The notes under the pieces were generated by a model, which was not told the origin of the DNA, did not search any database, and saw only the letters and a program-made list of their open reading frames with translations. From the NCBI GenBank assembly GCA_017468395.1, contig JAFUIR010000004.1, positions 62,001 to 126,000 on the forward strand: a DNA stretch of 64,000 nucleotides, given 5' to 3'. The DNA is from Lachnospiraceae bacterium. Its GTDB lineage: Bacteria; Bacillota; Clostridia; Lachnospirales; Lachnospiraceae. A program made the translations under genes and the position numbers. Below are positions 1-8,670 of the stretch, one piece after another; position 1 is the first letter of the stretch, and every line of letters starts with the position of its first letter.

Positions 1-1745
1 ATTTCCGGATTTTCCGCCGGCGCAAATCCCATAAAGGATACTACATACTCGCCGTTTCCCCTGGGAAGAGTCTGGGCGGTACCGGTCTTGCCTCCGATAG
101 CATATCCTGCCGGTCTGGCGCTTTTACCTGTACCCGTTGAAACTACTACATTACAGTAATCTACAATCAAATCTGACGTAGACTGGGATACCGTCTGTTT
201 TAAAATTCTGGGTTCAATATTTTCCACCACGGCTCCGCCGGAAGTTTCAATACGGCTTACCATATGAGGCTCATAATAATATCCTCCATTTATCAGGGAA
301 CAAAAACCGGTAATCATCTGAATCATAGTTACATTAAAGTTCTGCCCAAAAGAGTTTGTTGCCAAATCGGCACTTCCCATGGTCTCGTCAAACAACAGAC
401 CCGCTGTTCTGGCTTCACCTGCCAGATCAATATTCGTTTTCAGTCCGAAATTATATGCCTCCTGCTCTGTAGAAAAAAGTTCCGGGCCGGTTTTCTCCGC
501 AATTTTCATCATTGCAACGTTACAGGATCTGGCAAGGGCATCCGACAAATCCACCACTCCGTGACCACGTCCGTTGTTACAATGAATATCATGTCCGCCT
601 ACATTCCACACACCCTTACACTCATAGGATGCTTTTGTGGTAATTATGCCGTTTTCCAGCGCCATGGCAATGGTAAATGGCTTAAAGGTGGAACCGGGTT
701 CATAAGTATCGGAAATACAATAATTTCTCCAAATAGCATTTAAGGTATCATAATACTTATCTTCTTCCTTAAGTGCCGCAATTTCAGTTTCCGAATAAAA
801 TGCAGATAAATCATACGGGCTGTTTAAGTTAAAATTCGGATAACTTGCCATAGCCAGAATATTGCCGGTGTTTACTTCCATCACAATACAGCCCAAATTA
901 TTGGCACCGTTTCCTTCACGGTACTCGTCCTTATGTTCTTCGTTAAACTGGAGCAAATATTTTTCCACAATACTTTGGATATTCATGTCTATGGTACTGA
1001 CAACGGAATATCCGTCCACTGCCGGTTTGGTGGTTCTCTCCAAATTGGAATCACTGTTTAAATAGCCGTATTCACGGCCTGTCGTTCCATTTAATACATC
1101 ATCATAATACTCTTCCAGTCCAAACATACCTACATTATCGGATGTGGTAAATCCTATGACATCACAGGCAAGACTGCCGCCGGGATACACCCTTTTATAT
1201 TCTTCCTCAAACCAGATACCCTTAATATATGCCCGTTCCTCGTTTTCCTCATCCTCTTTCAAGGCGTTAAACTGTAATTTCCGCTCCAGACTCAGTTGCT
1301 TTATGGGCACATAATAAGAAGAGGTTGTATGATTTTTTACATAAGTTCTCACAGCAGTCATGTCCAGTTCGGGAAAAGCCTGTGCCAAAGCCTGCATGGT
1401 AGGCTCAAAATATTTTTCTTTGGACATAATAATTTTTGAGTCAATGACCAGATTGTACACCTTTTCACTGACTGCCAAAGTGGTGCCGTTGGCATCCACA
1501 ATGCTTCCTCTGCGGTAAGGAAGTGTCCGGCTGCTGTACTCCTGCTGGGACAGAACCTGTTTTTGATATTCCTGCCTGTTTTCCTGGCTAATCATCATAA
1601 TACGGACGCTTAACCCGGCAAAAGCCAGCAGTACTAACATAAACAGTACTACCAGCTTCTTTTGCATGGAAATAGTGAACCTATTTGGTCCTTTTTTCTC
1701 TTTGTGTTTTATTTTACTGCGATTATCTCTGTTTTTTTCTCTCAC
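1..1745 (-). CDS. Class B penicillin-binding protein (FtsI/SpoVD type), 3' end beyond the window
   Basis: Transpeptidase that cross-links peptidoglycan for division or the spore cortex. About 581 residues are visible and the C-terminus lies outside the window. Seen: a basic N-terminus, one membrane anchor near residues 30-47, a dimerisation region, and the three transpeptidase motifs STFK (catalytic Ser about 352), SCN (about 407-409) and KTG (about 553-555). The start is a GTG 14 bases after the ftsL stop with a weak AGCAGGTG site; an in-frame ATG at 1667 is the alternative and would remove 26 mostly charged residues. It is last in the visible mraZ-rsmH-ftsL-PBP run. Whether it is the septal PBP (FtsI/PbpB) or sporulation SpoVD cannot be decided, because any C-terminal PASTA domain would be off the edge. 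Confidence 0.9.
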   Translation of the reverse strand, partial: MREKNRDNRSKIKHKEKKGPNRFTISMQKKLVVLFMLVLLAFAGLSVRIMMISQENRQEYQKQVLSQQEYSSRTLPYRRGSIVDANGTTLAVSEKVYNLVIDSKIIMSKEKYFEPTMQALAQAFPELDMTAVRTYVKNHTTSSYYVPIKQLSLERKLQFNALKEDEENEERAYIKGIWFEEEYKRVYPGGSLACDVIGFTTSDNVGMFGLEEYYDDVLNGTTGREYGYLNSDSNLERTTKPAVDGYSVVSTIDMNIQSIVEKYLLQFNEEHKDEYREGNGANNLGCIVMEVNTGNILAMASYPNFNLNSPYDLSAFYSETEIAALKEEDKYYDTLNAIWRNYCISDTYEPGSTFKPFTIAMALENGIITTKASYECKGVWNVGGHDIHCNNGRGHGVVDLSDALARSCNVAMMKIAEKTGPELFSTEQEAYNFGLKTNIDLAGEARTAGLLFDETMGSADLATNSFGQNFNVTMIQMITGFCSLINGGYYYEPHMVSRIETSGGAVVENIEPRILKQTVSQSTSDLIVDYCNVVVSTGTGKSARPAGYAIGGKTGTAQTLPRGNGEYVVSFMGFAPAENPE

Positions 1746-1759
1746 TCACTACACCTGCT

Positions 1760-2260
1760 TTACTCCGGAATGTCCGCATACTGTCTCACATAGTCACTGC
1801 CTTCATTGGTATAAGTGATTATCTGGCCTTGCGCTGCATAATTCATTCCCAATTCGCCGATTGCAACACGCTTAATCTCTTCCAAATCAATCGCTCTGGT
1901 CAGTTTTGCATATGACTCGTCATTCTCCATTCTCAGTTCGTTGAGCTGGCTTTCCAAGGTTGCAATCTGCTTCACTTGGTCTGTAATCTCAAACTGCATC
2001 TGAATATAATTGATGAGAATGTAACCGGACACCAAAAGGGCTGCAATGAGAAATATCACATAGCCAAGGCTCATGTGACTTGCCTTCTCACGATTCTTTC
2101 TGGTGCTCTGGCTCAGTCTTTTTCTGGGCTCTTCTTCAATTGCCCTTCTTACATCCAACTGTCTTGCTGTGTTTCCCTCTATATAAGTTCTTGCATATGT
2201 AGTTTGTCTTTGGTGGGCGTATCCTCCTGATACCTGTCTTCTCCCCTGATAGGACGCCAT
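1760..2260 (-). CDS. ftsL: FtsL-like cell division protein
   Basis: Small bitopic divisome protein expected to act with FtsB/DivIC and the septal PBP. The 166 residues show a long basic cytoplasmic N-terminus (1-62), one membrane helix (about 65-87) and an extracytoplasmic coiled coil (about 88-125) with a heptad pattern around QIATLESQLNEL. FtsL sequences diverge strongly, so the call rests on topology plus position between rsmH and the class B PBP, which is the standard place for ftsL. The ATG is preceded by AGAGGT at good spacing. The 62-residue cytoplasmic tail is longer than in Escherichia coli FtsL but of a kind common in Clostridia. Confidence 0.82.
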   Translation of the reverse strand: MASYQGRRQVSGGYAHQRQTTYARTYIEGNTARQLDVRRAIEEEPRKRLSQSTRKNREKASHMSLGYVIFLIAALLVSGYILINYIQMQFEITDQVKQIATLESQLNELRMENDESYAKLTRAIDLEEIKRVAIGELGMNYAAQGQIITYTNEGSDYVRQYADIPE

Positions 2261-2290
2261 GACTTCTACCTCTTTTCTGTTACCCTTACA

Positions 2291-3229
2291 TTAATTTTCA
2301 TTTTTTTCAAAAACCCTGAGTTTTGCACTTTTTGAGCGGCTGTTTTCCTCAAGTTCCTGCTCTGAGGGCAAAATGGGCTTTCTTGTAATCACTGTTCCCT
2401 GTGACTTTTTTCCACAGACACACACCGGAAAATGTGACGGACATGTGCAGGGATTTTCCTGTTTCTTAAATGCCGACTTCACAATTCTGTCTTCCAGTGA
2501 ATGGAACGTGATAATACAAATTCTCCCCCCGGGATTTAATAATTCAATCATATTGTCCAAGGAATTTTTCAAAACATCCAGTTCGTGGTTACACTCAATG
2601 CGGATGGCCTGAAATGTTTTCTTGGAAGGATGACCGTTTTGTCTCATTTTTGCCGGAATAGCTGCCTTTATAATCTCTGTCAGTTCTCCGGTTGTTTCTA
2701 TAGGCTTTTGTGCTCTCGCTGCCACAATATGTTTTGCAATATTTTTGGCGAACTGGTCTTCCCCATAATCTCTGATAATGCGGAATAGTTCCATTTCGGA
2801 ATATCCGTTGACAATGTCCTTTGCCGTCAGGGTCTGACGCCTGTCCATACGCATGTCCAAATCTGTGTCATACTTATAGGAAAAGCCTCTTTCCAAGGTA
2901 TCAAGCTGGTAGGAAGACACTCCTAAATCCAGTACGATTCCGTCCACCTTGGTGACACCGCGTTCTGCCAGCACCGCTTTCATATTGCAATAGTTGCTTC
3001 TAATCAGTGTGATTTTATCTTCATATGCCGCCAATCGCTTGCCGGCAGCTTCGATGGCCGCATCATCCTGGTCAATTCCGAAAAATCTGCCTTTTGGGGA
3101 CAACCTTTTTGCAACCTCCAAGGCATGTCCACCACCGCCCAAGGTGCCGTCTACATAAGTACCATCCGGTTTGATATTCAGATTTTCAATGGTCTCCTTA
3201 AGTAAAACGGAATAATGTTTGAATGCCAT
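2291..3229 (-). CDS. rsmH: 16S rRNA (cytosine(1402)-N(4))-methyltransferase
   Basis: RsmH (MraW) uses S-adenosylmethionine to methylate N4 of C1402 in 16S rRNA near the P site. The 312 residues are the normal family length. Seen: N-terminal HYSVLLKE, the SAM-binding GTLGGGGH at about 29-36, [20 protein letters not shown] near 100, and C-terminal [11 protein letters not shown], all family hallmarks. GAGG lies a few bases before the ATG. It starts 16 bases after mraZ and is followed by ftsL, so it is presumably cotranscribed from the mraZ promoter. Confidence 0.97.
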   Translation of the reverse strand: MAFKHYSVLLKETIENLNIKPDGTYVDGTLGGGGHALEVAKRLSPKGRFFGIDQDDAAIEAAGKRLAAYEDKITLIRSNYCNMKAVLAERGVTKVDGIVLDLGVSSYQLDTLERGFSYKYDTDLDMRMDRRQTLTAKDIVNGYSEMELFRIIRDYGEDQFAKNIAKHIVAARAQKPIETTGELTEIIKAAIPAKMRQNGHPSKKTFQAIRIECNHELDVLKNSLDNMIELLNPGGRICIITFHSLEDRIVKSAFKKQENPCTCPSHFPVCVCGKKSQGTVITRKPILPSEQELEENSRSKSAKLRVFEKNEN

Positions 3230-3245
3230 ATCTGCCTCTTTATCT

Positions 3246-3677
3246 TTAAATAATCAATCCCAGTTCTGTCATATGTGCGGTTACTTCATCCATATCGTCG
3301 TAACCCACTGTACCTTCATATCTCTCCTTGCTCCAAATTTCCACACGTCCGCCCACACCAATCAGTGTTACATCTTTTTCCAGACCTGCAAATTCTCTGA
3401 GCACTCCGGGAATCAATATTCGTCCTTGCTTGTCCACTTCTGCAGTTGTGGCTCCTGCCAGAAAGAAACGGGTAAATTTACGGGCATCCGGGCTGTTTAA
3501 AGGAAGTCCTTTCAACTTCTCTTCAAAGACCTGCCATTCATGGTTGTCATACACAAATAAGCAGCCATCCAATCCTTTTGTTACCACGAATTCATCTCCC
3601 AGAACATCACGGAATTTTGAAGGAATGATTAACCTGCCTTTTGCATCTATCGTATGATTGTATTCTCCCATGAACAT
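3246..3677 (-). CDS. mraZ: Transcriptional regulator MraZ
   Basis: MraZ is a DNA-binding ring protein that autoregulates the division/wall cluster. 143 residues contain two AbrB-like SpoVT repeats: [13 protein letters not shown] (about 13-25) and [13 protein letters not shown] (about 83-95). The ATG giving MFMGEYNH was chosen because MraZ proteins characteristically begin this way and because a GGGTG element lies at suitable spacing; an upstream in-frame GTG at 3686 is less likely. It heads the operon with rsmH, ftsL and the PBP. The operator it probably binds lies directly upstream at 3731-3766. Confidence 0.96.
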   Translation of the reverse strand: MFMGEYNHTIDAKGRLIIPSKFRDVLGDEFVVTKGLDGCLFVYDNHEWQVFEEKLKGLPLNSPDARKFTRFFLAGATTAEVDKQGRILIPGVLREFAGLEKDVTLIGVGGRVEIWSKERYEGTVGYDDMDEVTAHMTELGLII

Positions 3678-3730
3678 ATCAATCACCCGCTTTCAAAAGT
3701 AGTCTGCCACGGAAAGGGCCTTGTAACCCT

Positions 3731-3766
3731 CCACTTTTTACCACTTAGCACCACTTTCCACCACTT
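3731..3766 (-). promoter_or_regulatory. MraZ operator: four direct repeats at 10-bp pitch
   Basis: On the plus strand CCACTT occurs at 3731, 3741, 3751 and 3761, i.e. AAGTGG four times on the coding strand, exactly one helical turn apart with 5-bp (or shorter) variable spacers. MraZ is known to bind short direct repeats with 10-bp periodicity upstream of its own gene. The repeats lie between the promoter -10 box and the mraZ start, so binding would cover the transcription start and early leader. Confidence 0.9.
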
Positions 3767-3774
3767 TTACTATG

Positions 3775-3803
3775 ATTTTATACTAAAATAACCCATCTGG
3801 CAA
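3775..3803 (-). promoter_or_regulatory. Sigma-A-type promoter of the mraZ operon
   Basis: On the minus strand: -35 TTGCCA (3798-3803), a 17-bp spacer, -10 TAAAAT (3775-3780). Predicted transcription starts near 3768, at the edge of the MraZ repeats. Confidence 0.75.
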
Positions 3804-3821
3804 GTAAAATCAATAAAAAAA

Positions 3822-3858
3822 TTCAAAAAAATAACGCCTTGCAAAGTCTTGCAAAGCG
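3822..3858 (-). terminator. Rho-independent terminator after lgt
   Basis: On the minus strand CGCT-TTGCAA, loop GACT, TTGCAA-GGCG forms a hairpin (3835-3858) using two self-complementary TTGCAA blocks, followed by TTATTTTTTTG. It closes the ychF-lgt unit before the mraZ promoter. Confidence 0.75.
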
Positions 3859-3947
3859 CCATTTTTCGCCGTTTTTCCCATGTATACCATATCTAGTGGA
3901 TGGTTTTTTGTCCCATACACTATTTAGTTTTCATGTTTTTTTGTATT

Positions 3948-4826
3948 TTACTCTGTTTTGGGATTTTCTCCCACTTTTTCTTTTTTCTTTATGCAGATGC
4001 GCACCACCACATCTGTAACTATCGCCCCCACAAAACACACAATCCCCACCATTTGGGAAACGGCAATCTGTGTTCCCGGAATCAGAAGCTGGTCTGTACG
4101 GATGCCTTCAATAATAAACCTGCCAAGACCATAGCCTCCCAGATAAATCAGACAGATTTCCCCGTGGAACTTCTGATATTTGCGATATACCAGCATAATC
4201 ATCAGTATCATCAGATTCCACGCACTTTCGTACAGGAATGTGGGATGTACCTGAATATAATTGGTTCCCTCCAACATGTGTGCCTTAATATCCGCTGTAA
4301 TATCAGACCTGTCACGCACTGCCTCCACAGGAATCCTCATGGCAAAAAGCCCGTTGCTGTAACCGCCAAACACCTCGCGGTTTACAAAGTTGCCCCAGCG
4401 TCCGATAATCTGACCAAGAATCAGACCATACACACCGGTATCAGCCAAGCGGAAAGGGTTGTATTTTTTCACTTTGCAATAGACAAAGGCTGTAATAAAA
4501 GCACCAATGACAGCTCCATAAATTGCCAGTCCACCGTTTCTGAGATTAAAAATACCAAGCAAATTGTCTTTATACTCATTCCACTGGAAAATGACATAGT
4601 AAAGTCTCGCCCCGATTACAGAGAAAATTACCGCATAAATAGCAAAGTCCCAATAAACTTCCGGGTCCTGCCCCGTCACTTTCGCCATTTTTACCGCCAT
4701 CAAAATCCCCGCAAGCACTCCAAGGGCAATTAAAATGCCGTAAAAAGCCACAAAAAATCCAAATATATCAATTCCCTGCTGCACATCCTTTAGGTAAATA
4801 CCCAAATTGGGAAATGCAATATCCAT
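3948..4826 (-). CDS. lgt: Prolipoprotein diacylglyceryl transferase
   Basis: Integral membrane enzyme that moves diacylglycerol from phosphatidylglycerol to the lipobox cysteine of prolipoproteins, the first step of lipoprotein maturation. Seen: about seven hydrophobic segments, the Lgt signature region GRWGNFVNREVFGG, a YGxxIALG-like segment near the N-terminus, HPTFLYES, and GLGRFIIEGIRTDQ near the C-terminus. The open frame extends to 4901, but those extra 25 residues have no good ribosome site; the ATG giving MDIAFPNL fits the family better. The start remains uncertain. It lies downstream of ychF in the same direction. A substrate, the lipoprotein at 6407-7267, is encoded nearby. Confidence 0.93.
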   Translation of the reverse strand: MDIAFPNLGIYLKDVQQGIDIFGFFVAFYGILIALGVLAGILMAVKMAKVTGQDPEVYWDFAIYAVIFSVIGARLYYVIFQWNEYKDNLLGIFNLRNGGLAIYGAVIGAFITAFVYCKVKKYNPFRLADTGVYGLILGQIIGRWGNFVNREVFGGYSNGLFAMRIPVEAVRDRSDITADIKAHMLEGTNYIQVHPTFLYESAWNLMILMIMLVYRKYQKFHGEICLIYLGGYGLGRFIIEGIRTDQLLIPGTQIAVSQMVGIVCFVGAIVTDVVVRICIKKKEKVGENPKTE

Positions 4827-4909
4827 ACCGCCCATCATTTCCTGCATTTTTTGACCAAACCTTTCTACCGTCACCGCCGCTACTGTCGCCGGCAATATCA
4901 TTACAAAGA

Positions 4910-6010
4910 CTATACGTTAAATCTGAACAGGATTACATCTCCGTCCTGTACCACATATTCTTTACCTTCCATGCGAACCAGACCTTTTTCTCTTGCCGCC
5001 GCCAGAGATTTCAAATCCAGAAGATCCTGATAATTTACCACTTCCGCTTTAATAAACCCACGCTCGAAATCAGAGTGGATTTTGCCTGCCGCCTGAGGTG
5101 CCTTTGTGCCCACCTTAATGGTCCATGCACGGGTTTCGTCCTCACCGGAAGTTAAATAACTAATTAATCCCAGCAGTTTGTAACTTGCTTTAATCAATTT
5201 TTCAAGGCCGGACTCGCTAAGCCCCAAATCCTCCAAAAACATGGACTTTTCATCATCATCCAGTTCTGCAATTTCCTGTTCAATCTGTGCGCAGATTACA
5301 AACACTTCGCTGCCTTCCGCCTCGGCATACTCACGCACCTTTGCCACCATGTCATTGGAAGCGCCGTCATCTGCCAAATCGTCCTCGCAAACGTTAGCCG
5401 CAAAAATCACCGGCTTATAGGTCAGCAGATTGTAGGATGCCAACCATGCCTGCTCGTCCTCATCATCGTTAGGCTCAAAACTCTTTGCCAGTTTGCCGCT
5501 CTCAAGATGCTCTTTGATTCTCTCCAAAAGATTCAACTCTTTTGCCAGAGTTTTGTCCATTCTGGCACCTTTGGCCACTTTGGCAATACGTCTCTCCAAA
5601 ATTTCAATATCAGAAAAAATAAGTTCAAAATTGATAGTTTCAATATCGCGGAGAGGATTTACGCTTCCGTCAACGTGAATAACGTTTGCGTCCTCAAAGC
5701 AACGCACCACATGCACAATAGCATCCACCTCACGGATATTGCTGAGGAACTGGTTGCCCAGACCTTCGCCCTTAGATGCACCTTTTACAAGTCCTGCAAT
5801 ATCTACAAATTCAATTACCGCCGGTGTCACCTTCTTGGACTGGTACAAGTCTCCAAGCAGTTTCAGCCTCTCATCCGGCACTGCCACAATGCCCACGTTG
5901 GGGTCGATGGTACAGAAAGGATAGTTTGCAGACTCCGCTCCCGCCTTTGTCAGTGAATTAAACAGTGTACTCTTTCCTACGTTGGGTAATCCCACGATAC
6001 CTAATTTCAT
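4910..6010 (-). CDS. ychF: Redox-regulated ATPase / GTPase-like protein YchF
   Basis: Obg-family P-loop protein (OLA1 orthologue) that prefers ATP and associates with ribosomes; implicated in stress responses. 366 residues is the normal length. Seen: Walker [10 protein letters not shown] (7-15), [12 protein letters not shown] switch region, [17 protein letters not shown], and a C-terminal TGS domain ending [19 protein letters not shown] precedes the ATG. A TATAAT-like element lies about 30 bases upstream on the minus strand, with a 12-bp tandem repeat further upstream (6075-6098). Confidence 0.97.
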   Translation of the reverse strand: MKLGIVGLPNVGKSTLFNSLTKAGAESANYPFCTIDPNVGIVAVPDERLKLLGDLYQSKKVTPAVIEFVDIAGLVKGASKGEGLGNQFLSNIREVDAIVHVVRCFEDANVIHVDGSVNPLRDIETINFELIFSDIEILERRIAKVAKGARMDKTLAKELNLLERIKEHLESGKLAKSFEPNDDEDEQAWLASYNLLTYKPVIFAANVCEDDLADDGASNDMVAKVREYAEAEGSEVFVICAQIEQEIAELDDDEKSMFLEDLGLSESGLEKLIKASYKLLGLISYLTSGEDETRAWTIKVGTKAPQAAGKIHSDFERGFIKAEVVNYQDLLDLKSLAAAREKGLVRMEGKEYVVQDGDVILFRFNV

Positions 6011-6346
6011 TTTATCTATCTCCTTTGATTTTCCTTGATTATATAAGGTTTTTTCGCAGTTACTCTTTTGGTAGGTGCACCATTTAGTGCACCATTTATA
6101 TTAAGTTGAGAGTTTCTGCGGCTAATTCCATTTCCTCTTAAATCCTTTCCCATATTTAACTCCTTTCAAAAAAGAAGCCCTAATACAGCGTATAATATTA
6201 TACCATATCAGCGCTTCTTTTTGTATAGTTTTTTGTAGATTTATTTATATTTCTATCTTATGAAAAAAGCAAATGTTAATAGGAAATATGAAGAACAGAT
6301 AAATCAAGGCTCTTTCTTCTGTATATAAAAACCACTTAAACATTAT
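6011..6346. other. Non-coding stretch between ychF and the lipoprotein gene
   Basis: No convincing gene in either direction. It holds the probable ychF promoter area, the tandem repeat 6075-6098, a perfect 14-bp palindrome GTATAATATTATAC (6190-6203) flanked by complementary GAAGC/GCTTC arms (about 6170-6218), and AT-rich sequence without recognisable function. Confidence 0.5.
6075..6098 (+). repeat. Tandem 12-bp repeat upstream of ychF
   Basis: GTGCACCATTTA occurs twice back to back. Each unit contains the palindrome GTGCAC. Its position just upstream of the probable ychF promoter would suit a regulator site, but no regulator can be named. Confidence 0.6.
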
Positions 6347-6402
6347 AAAAAAACATCATATCCCATCACTTTATTATAGGTGATGGGGTATGATGTTTTT
6401 TT
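6347..6402. terminator. Strong bidirectional terminator after the lipoprotein gene
   Basis: A stem of more than 20 pairs (left arm about 6347-6369, right arm 6379-6402) pairs ACATCATA and CCCATCAC with their complements. It is flanked by A-run and T-run, so it can work both ways. It ends 5 bases before the lipoprotein stop. Confidence 0.9.
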
Positions 6403-6406
6403 GGTG

Positions 6407-7267
6407 TTAATAAGGAGCGAGTCCTGAAATATCGACTGTCTTACCTTTGGTGTACTCGGTGTCTTTCAATACGATGCCTCGGCATGCGTCTGTGATTCCT
6501 CCAAAACCGGTCATATCAACAGTTTCATACAAAAAGACATATGATTCACCTTCATACATAAAATGATGAACATTTTCGCCGAACTCATAGCTGTAGGTAT
6601 GAAAATCCCAACCATACCACACACCATCCTTTGATGGATATACGAATTTGACTGTTGCCGCATTGTCGACATACCTATAATATGTTTCTGTCTCTGTAGG
6701 CACACCCGGCGTATATTGTAAATCAAACGGTTCTGATGGATACACATAAACTTCCGGATAAGTAACGTAATATTTTTCACCATCATATGTGATTGGAACA
6801 TATCTTCCCGGTATATTTCCATAGAAATATTCACCACTGTTAGTTACAACTGATGATAACTCACCGCCTCCGTTCACATATACTTTTGTTACCGTATATT
6901 CCGTAGGTCTAAGCTGTGTTTCTAAGTGAGTAATAGTATCTTCAAAGTTGCGTTCAGCAAACACAGGAATAAATTCCACCTCACCATACTCTGCTACCAT
7001 GCTGTCAAGCATTTCATCAAAAGTTATGACAGAAGATTCTTCCTCATCTTCTTTTGATTCTTTGTCATTTGTTTCTGTATTCACATGTTCTTGAGGTGCT
7101 TCTGTGGGAGCATCCGTGGGAGCATCCGTGGGAGTTTCCGTGGGAGTTTCCGTTGCAAATGCAGAACCGGAACTACTGCTTGGGGCATCTGTGGAAGTAG
7201 CACCGCACCCTACCATACTCACACATAATACGATTGATACTAAACCCAAAATGATTTTTCTTTTCAA
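6407..7267 (-). CDS. Putative lipoprotein of unknown function
   Basis: Not recognised beyond class. Seen: a basic start MKRKIILG, hydrophobic h-region and a lipobox ending MVGC (Cys about 21), followed by a Ser/Thr/Pro-rich linker with PTETP/PTDAP repeats encoded by 12-bp tandem DNA repeats, an acidic stretch, then a roughly 200-residue folded-looking domain rich in Tyr, Val and Gly. The TTG at 7267 was chosen: AGAGGT precedes it at correct spacing and it gives a clean signal peptide, whereas the longer frame begins inside the operator palindrome. It is divergent from an XRE regulator and shares its control region. Expected location: lipid-anchored on the outer membrane face. Confidence 0.8.
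   Translation of the reverse strand: MKRKIILGLVSIVLCVSMVGCGATSTDAPSSSSGSAFATETPTETPTDAPTDAPTEAPQEHVNTETNDKESKEDEEESSVITFDEMLDSMVAEYGEVEFIPVFAERNFEDTITHLETQLRPTEYTVTKVYVNGGGELSSVVTNSGEYFYGNIPGRYVPITYDGEKYYVTYPEVYVYPSEPFDLQYTPGVPTETETYYRYVDNAATVKFVYPSKDGVWYGWDFHTYSYEFGENVHHFMYEGESYVFLYETVDMTGFGGITDACRGIVLKDTEYTKGKTVDISGLAPY
7104..7151 (-). repeat. Four 12-bp tandem repeats inside the lipoprotein gene
   Basis: Two units like GTGGGAGCATCC and two like GTGGGAGTTTCC (plus-strand reading) encode the PTDAP/PTETP linker. As the unit is a multiple of three, length change would lengthen or shorten the linker without a frameshift. Confidence 0.8.
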
Positions 7268-7284
7268 AACTCTTACCTCTTTTC

Positions 7285-7356
7285 GTAGAATTATTCTTAA
7301 CAAGAATAATTCTACCTCAAATCGGATATATAATCAAGGAAAATATTCTTAACAAG
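7285..7356. promoter_or_regulatory. Divergent promoter/operator region of the lipoprotein-XRE pair
   Basis: Seen: a perfect palindrome with 14-bp arms GTAGAATTATTCTT and AAGAATAATTCTAC around AAC (7285-7315), and a partial second copy of the core ATTCTTAACAAG at 7345-7356. The two centres (7300 and 7352) are 52 bp apart, about five helical turns. Minus-strand promoter for the lipoprotein: TTGATT (7332-7337), 17 bp, TAGAAT (7309-7314), so the palindrome covers the -10 and start. A plus-strand TATAAT (7329-7334) for the XRE gene would place its start at the second site. Confidence 0.75.
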
Positions 7357-7380
7357 CACATTTTGAAATGAGGTTATTTT

Positions 7381-7644
7381 ATGAAAGCCTTTTGGTATAA
7401 TCAAGACCGAAAAAATGTGTGTGGAATCAAAATAAGAGAGCTTCGCAAGCAAAAACGCATATCTGCAAAGAAGTTAGAAATTATGGCTAGCCTAGCGGGA
7501 TATGACAGCATTACGCAAAATGTTATCACAAAAATAGAGTTAGGCATTCGCTTTGTACCCGATTATGAAGTCGCCATTTTTGCAGAGCTTTTAGAAACCA
7601 CACCCGAATACTTATTAGGATATACAGAAAATAAAAGTAATTAA
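7381..7644 (+). CDS. Small XRE-family helix-turn-helix regulator
   Basis: 87-residue DNA-binding protein. After a short NVCGIKIREL start there is a Cro/CI-type HTH at about 15-70, with the recognition region SITQNVITKIELGIRFVPDYEV, and a short C-terminus ending in a LLGYT motif often seen in this group. A GAGGT site precedes the ATG. Being divergent from the lipoprotein gene and next to a palindrome with a second half-copy, it is probably an autorepressor that also controls the lipoprotein. No toxin or phage gene is next to it. Confidence 0.88.
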   Translation: MKAFWYNQDRKNVCGIKIRELRKQKRISAKKLEIMASLAGYDSITQNVITKIELGIRFVPDYEVAIFAELLETTPEYLLGYTENKSN

Positions 7645-7681
7645 GGGAATGTTCCAATAGTGAATTGAAACATTCCCTTTT
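7643..7681 (+). terminator. Terminator after the XRE gene
   Basis: AAGGGAATGTT and AACATTCCCTT form a stem with a short loop, followed by TTTTC. It overlaps the stop codon of the regulator. Confidence 0.85.
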
Positions 7682-7774
7682 CTGATGATGTTTTTATGGG
7701 GGCTTCGGATTAGTTATAGTCACACTTCTTTGCAGCCAACACTACATTATCATAAAATCCATTTTTCCGCTATT

Positions 7775-8656
7775 CTAATACTTCTTCTTACCCTTCAACT
7801 CCTCATAGAGCAGCACATAATTTTCATATCTTGTTTTGCTGATTTTGCCTTCTGCCAAGGCATCTTTGATGCCGCAGATGGGCTCGCTTATATGGGAACA
7901 GCCGCCAAAACGGCAGTTCTTTTCATGCTCTGCAAATTCCGGATAATAGCCCTGCAAGTCCTCTTTTTCCATGTCAAAAAGCGACAGGGAACTAAAGCCC
8001 GGGGTGTCCATAATATAAGTGTTACCCTCTAAGGCAATAAGTTGGGAATGCCGCGTAGTATGCTTTCCCCTCTCAATCTTTTTACTGATTTCACCGGTTT
8101 CCATACATACACCGCTTTGCAGTCTGTTCACCAAAGAAGATTTTCCTACACCGCTGGGTCCTGCTACCGTGGTAGTCTTGCCATGAAGCAGGGCCTTCAA
8201 TTCTTCCATACCGCCCTCTTCTTCGTGGGCGCTGACAAACAGTACCTGATAACCGCAGTTTTCATAAGTTTCCTTAAGTTTCTCACAGTCTTCATCCGAA
8301 GCAATATCTTTTTTATTAAAACAGATAATGCAGGGCAGTTTCTGCTGTTCCATCATAATCAAAAAGCGGTCCAGCAAGTTAAAATTAGGGCTCGGTTTTA
8401 CAATTGCAAATATCACCAGCGCCTGATCCACATTGGCAACCGCCGGGCGGATTAGAGAACTCTTTCGCGGCAATATTTCCGTAATATTTCCCTTTTTTTC
8501 ATCATCATCGAGAATTTCCAGCCGGACATCATCCCCCACTAAGGGCTTGGTGTTGTCCTTTCTGAAAATCCCTTTTGCTTTACATTCATAAATCCCTAAG
8601 TCTTCCACATGAACATAGTAGAAGCCCGCAATTCCTTTGATGATTTTTCCCTGCAT
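7775..8656 (-). CDS. rsgA: Ribosome small subunit-dependent GTPase A
   Basis: Circularly permuted GTPase that helps late 30S subunit maturation. 293 residues, normal length. Seen: N-terminal OB-fold (1-65), G4-like NKKD (about 114-117), P-loop GPSGVGKSSL (about 165-174), DTPGF (G3 after G1, as expected from permutation), and the C-terminal zinc motif with Cys/His in CRFGGCSHISEPICGIK. It is the last gene of the priA...pknB-rsgA run, 14 bases after pknB. Confidence 0.97.
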   Translation of the reverse strand: MQGKIIKGIAGFYYVHVEDLGIYECKAKGIFRKDNTKPLVGDDVRLEILDDDEKKGNITEILPRKSSLIRPAVANVDQALVIFAIVKPSPNFNLLDRFLIMMEQQKLPCIICFNKKDIASDEDCEKLKETYENCGYQVLFVSAHEEEGGMEELKALLHGKTTTVAGPSGVGKSSLVNRLQSGVCMETGEISKKIERGKHTTRHSQLIALEGNTYIMDTPGFSSLSLFDMEKEDLQGYYPEFAEHEKNCRFGGCSHISEPICGIKDALAEGKISKTRYENYVLLYEELKGKKKY

Positions 8657-8670
8657 AAATTCCTTCCCGA

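Noticed and set aside
3731-3766. Microsatellite or CRISPR-like array
   Set aside because: Only four hexamers at 10-bp pitch beside mraZ; the operator explanation fits.
3900-4733. 277-codon plus-strand open frame opposite lgt
   Set aside because: Antisense of an integral membrane gene, low-complexity His/Asn-rich translation.
7104-7151. Short CRISPR-like repeat
   Set aside because: Units are 12 bp without spacers and encode a Pro/Thr linker in frame.
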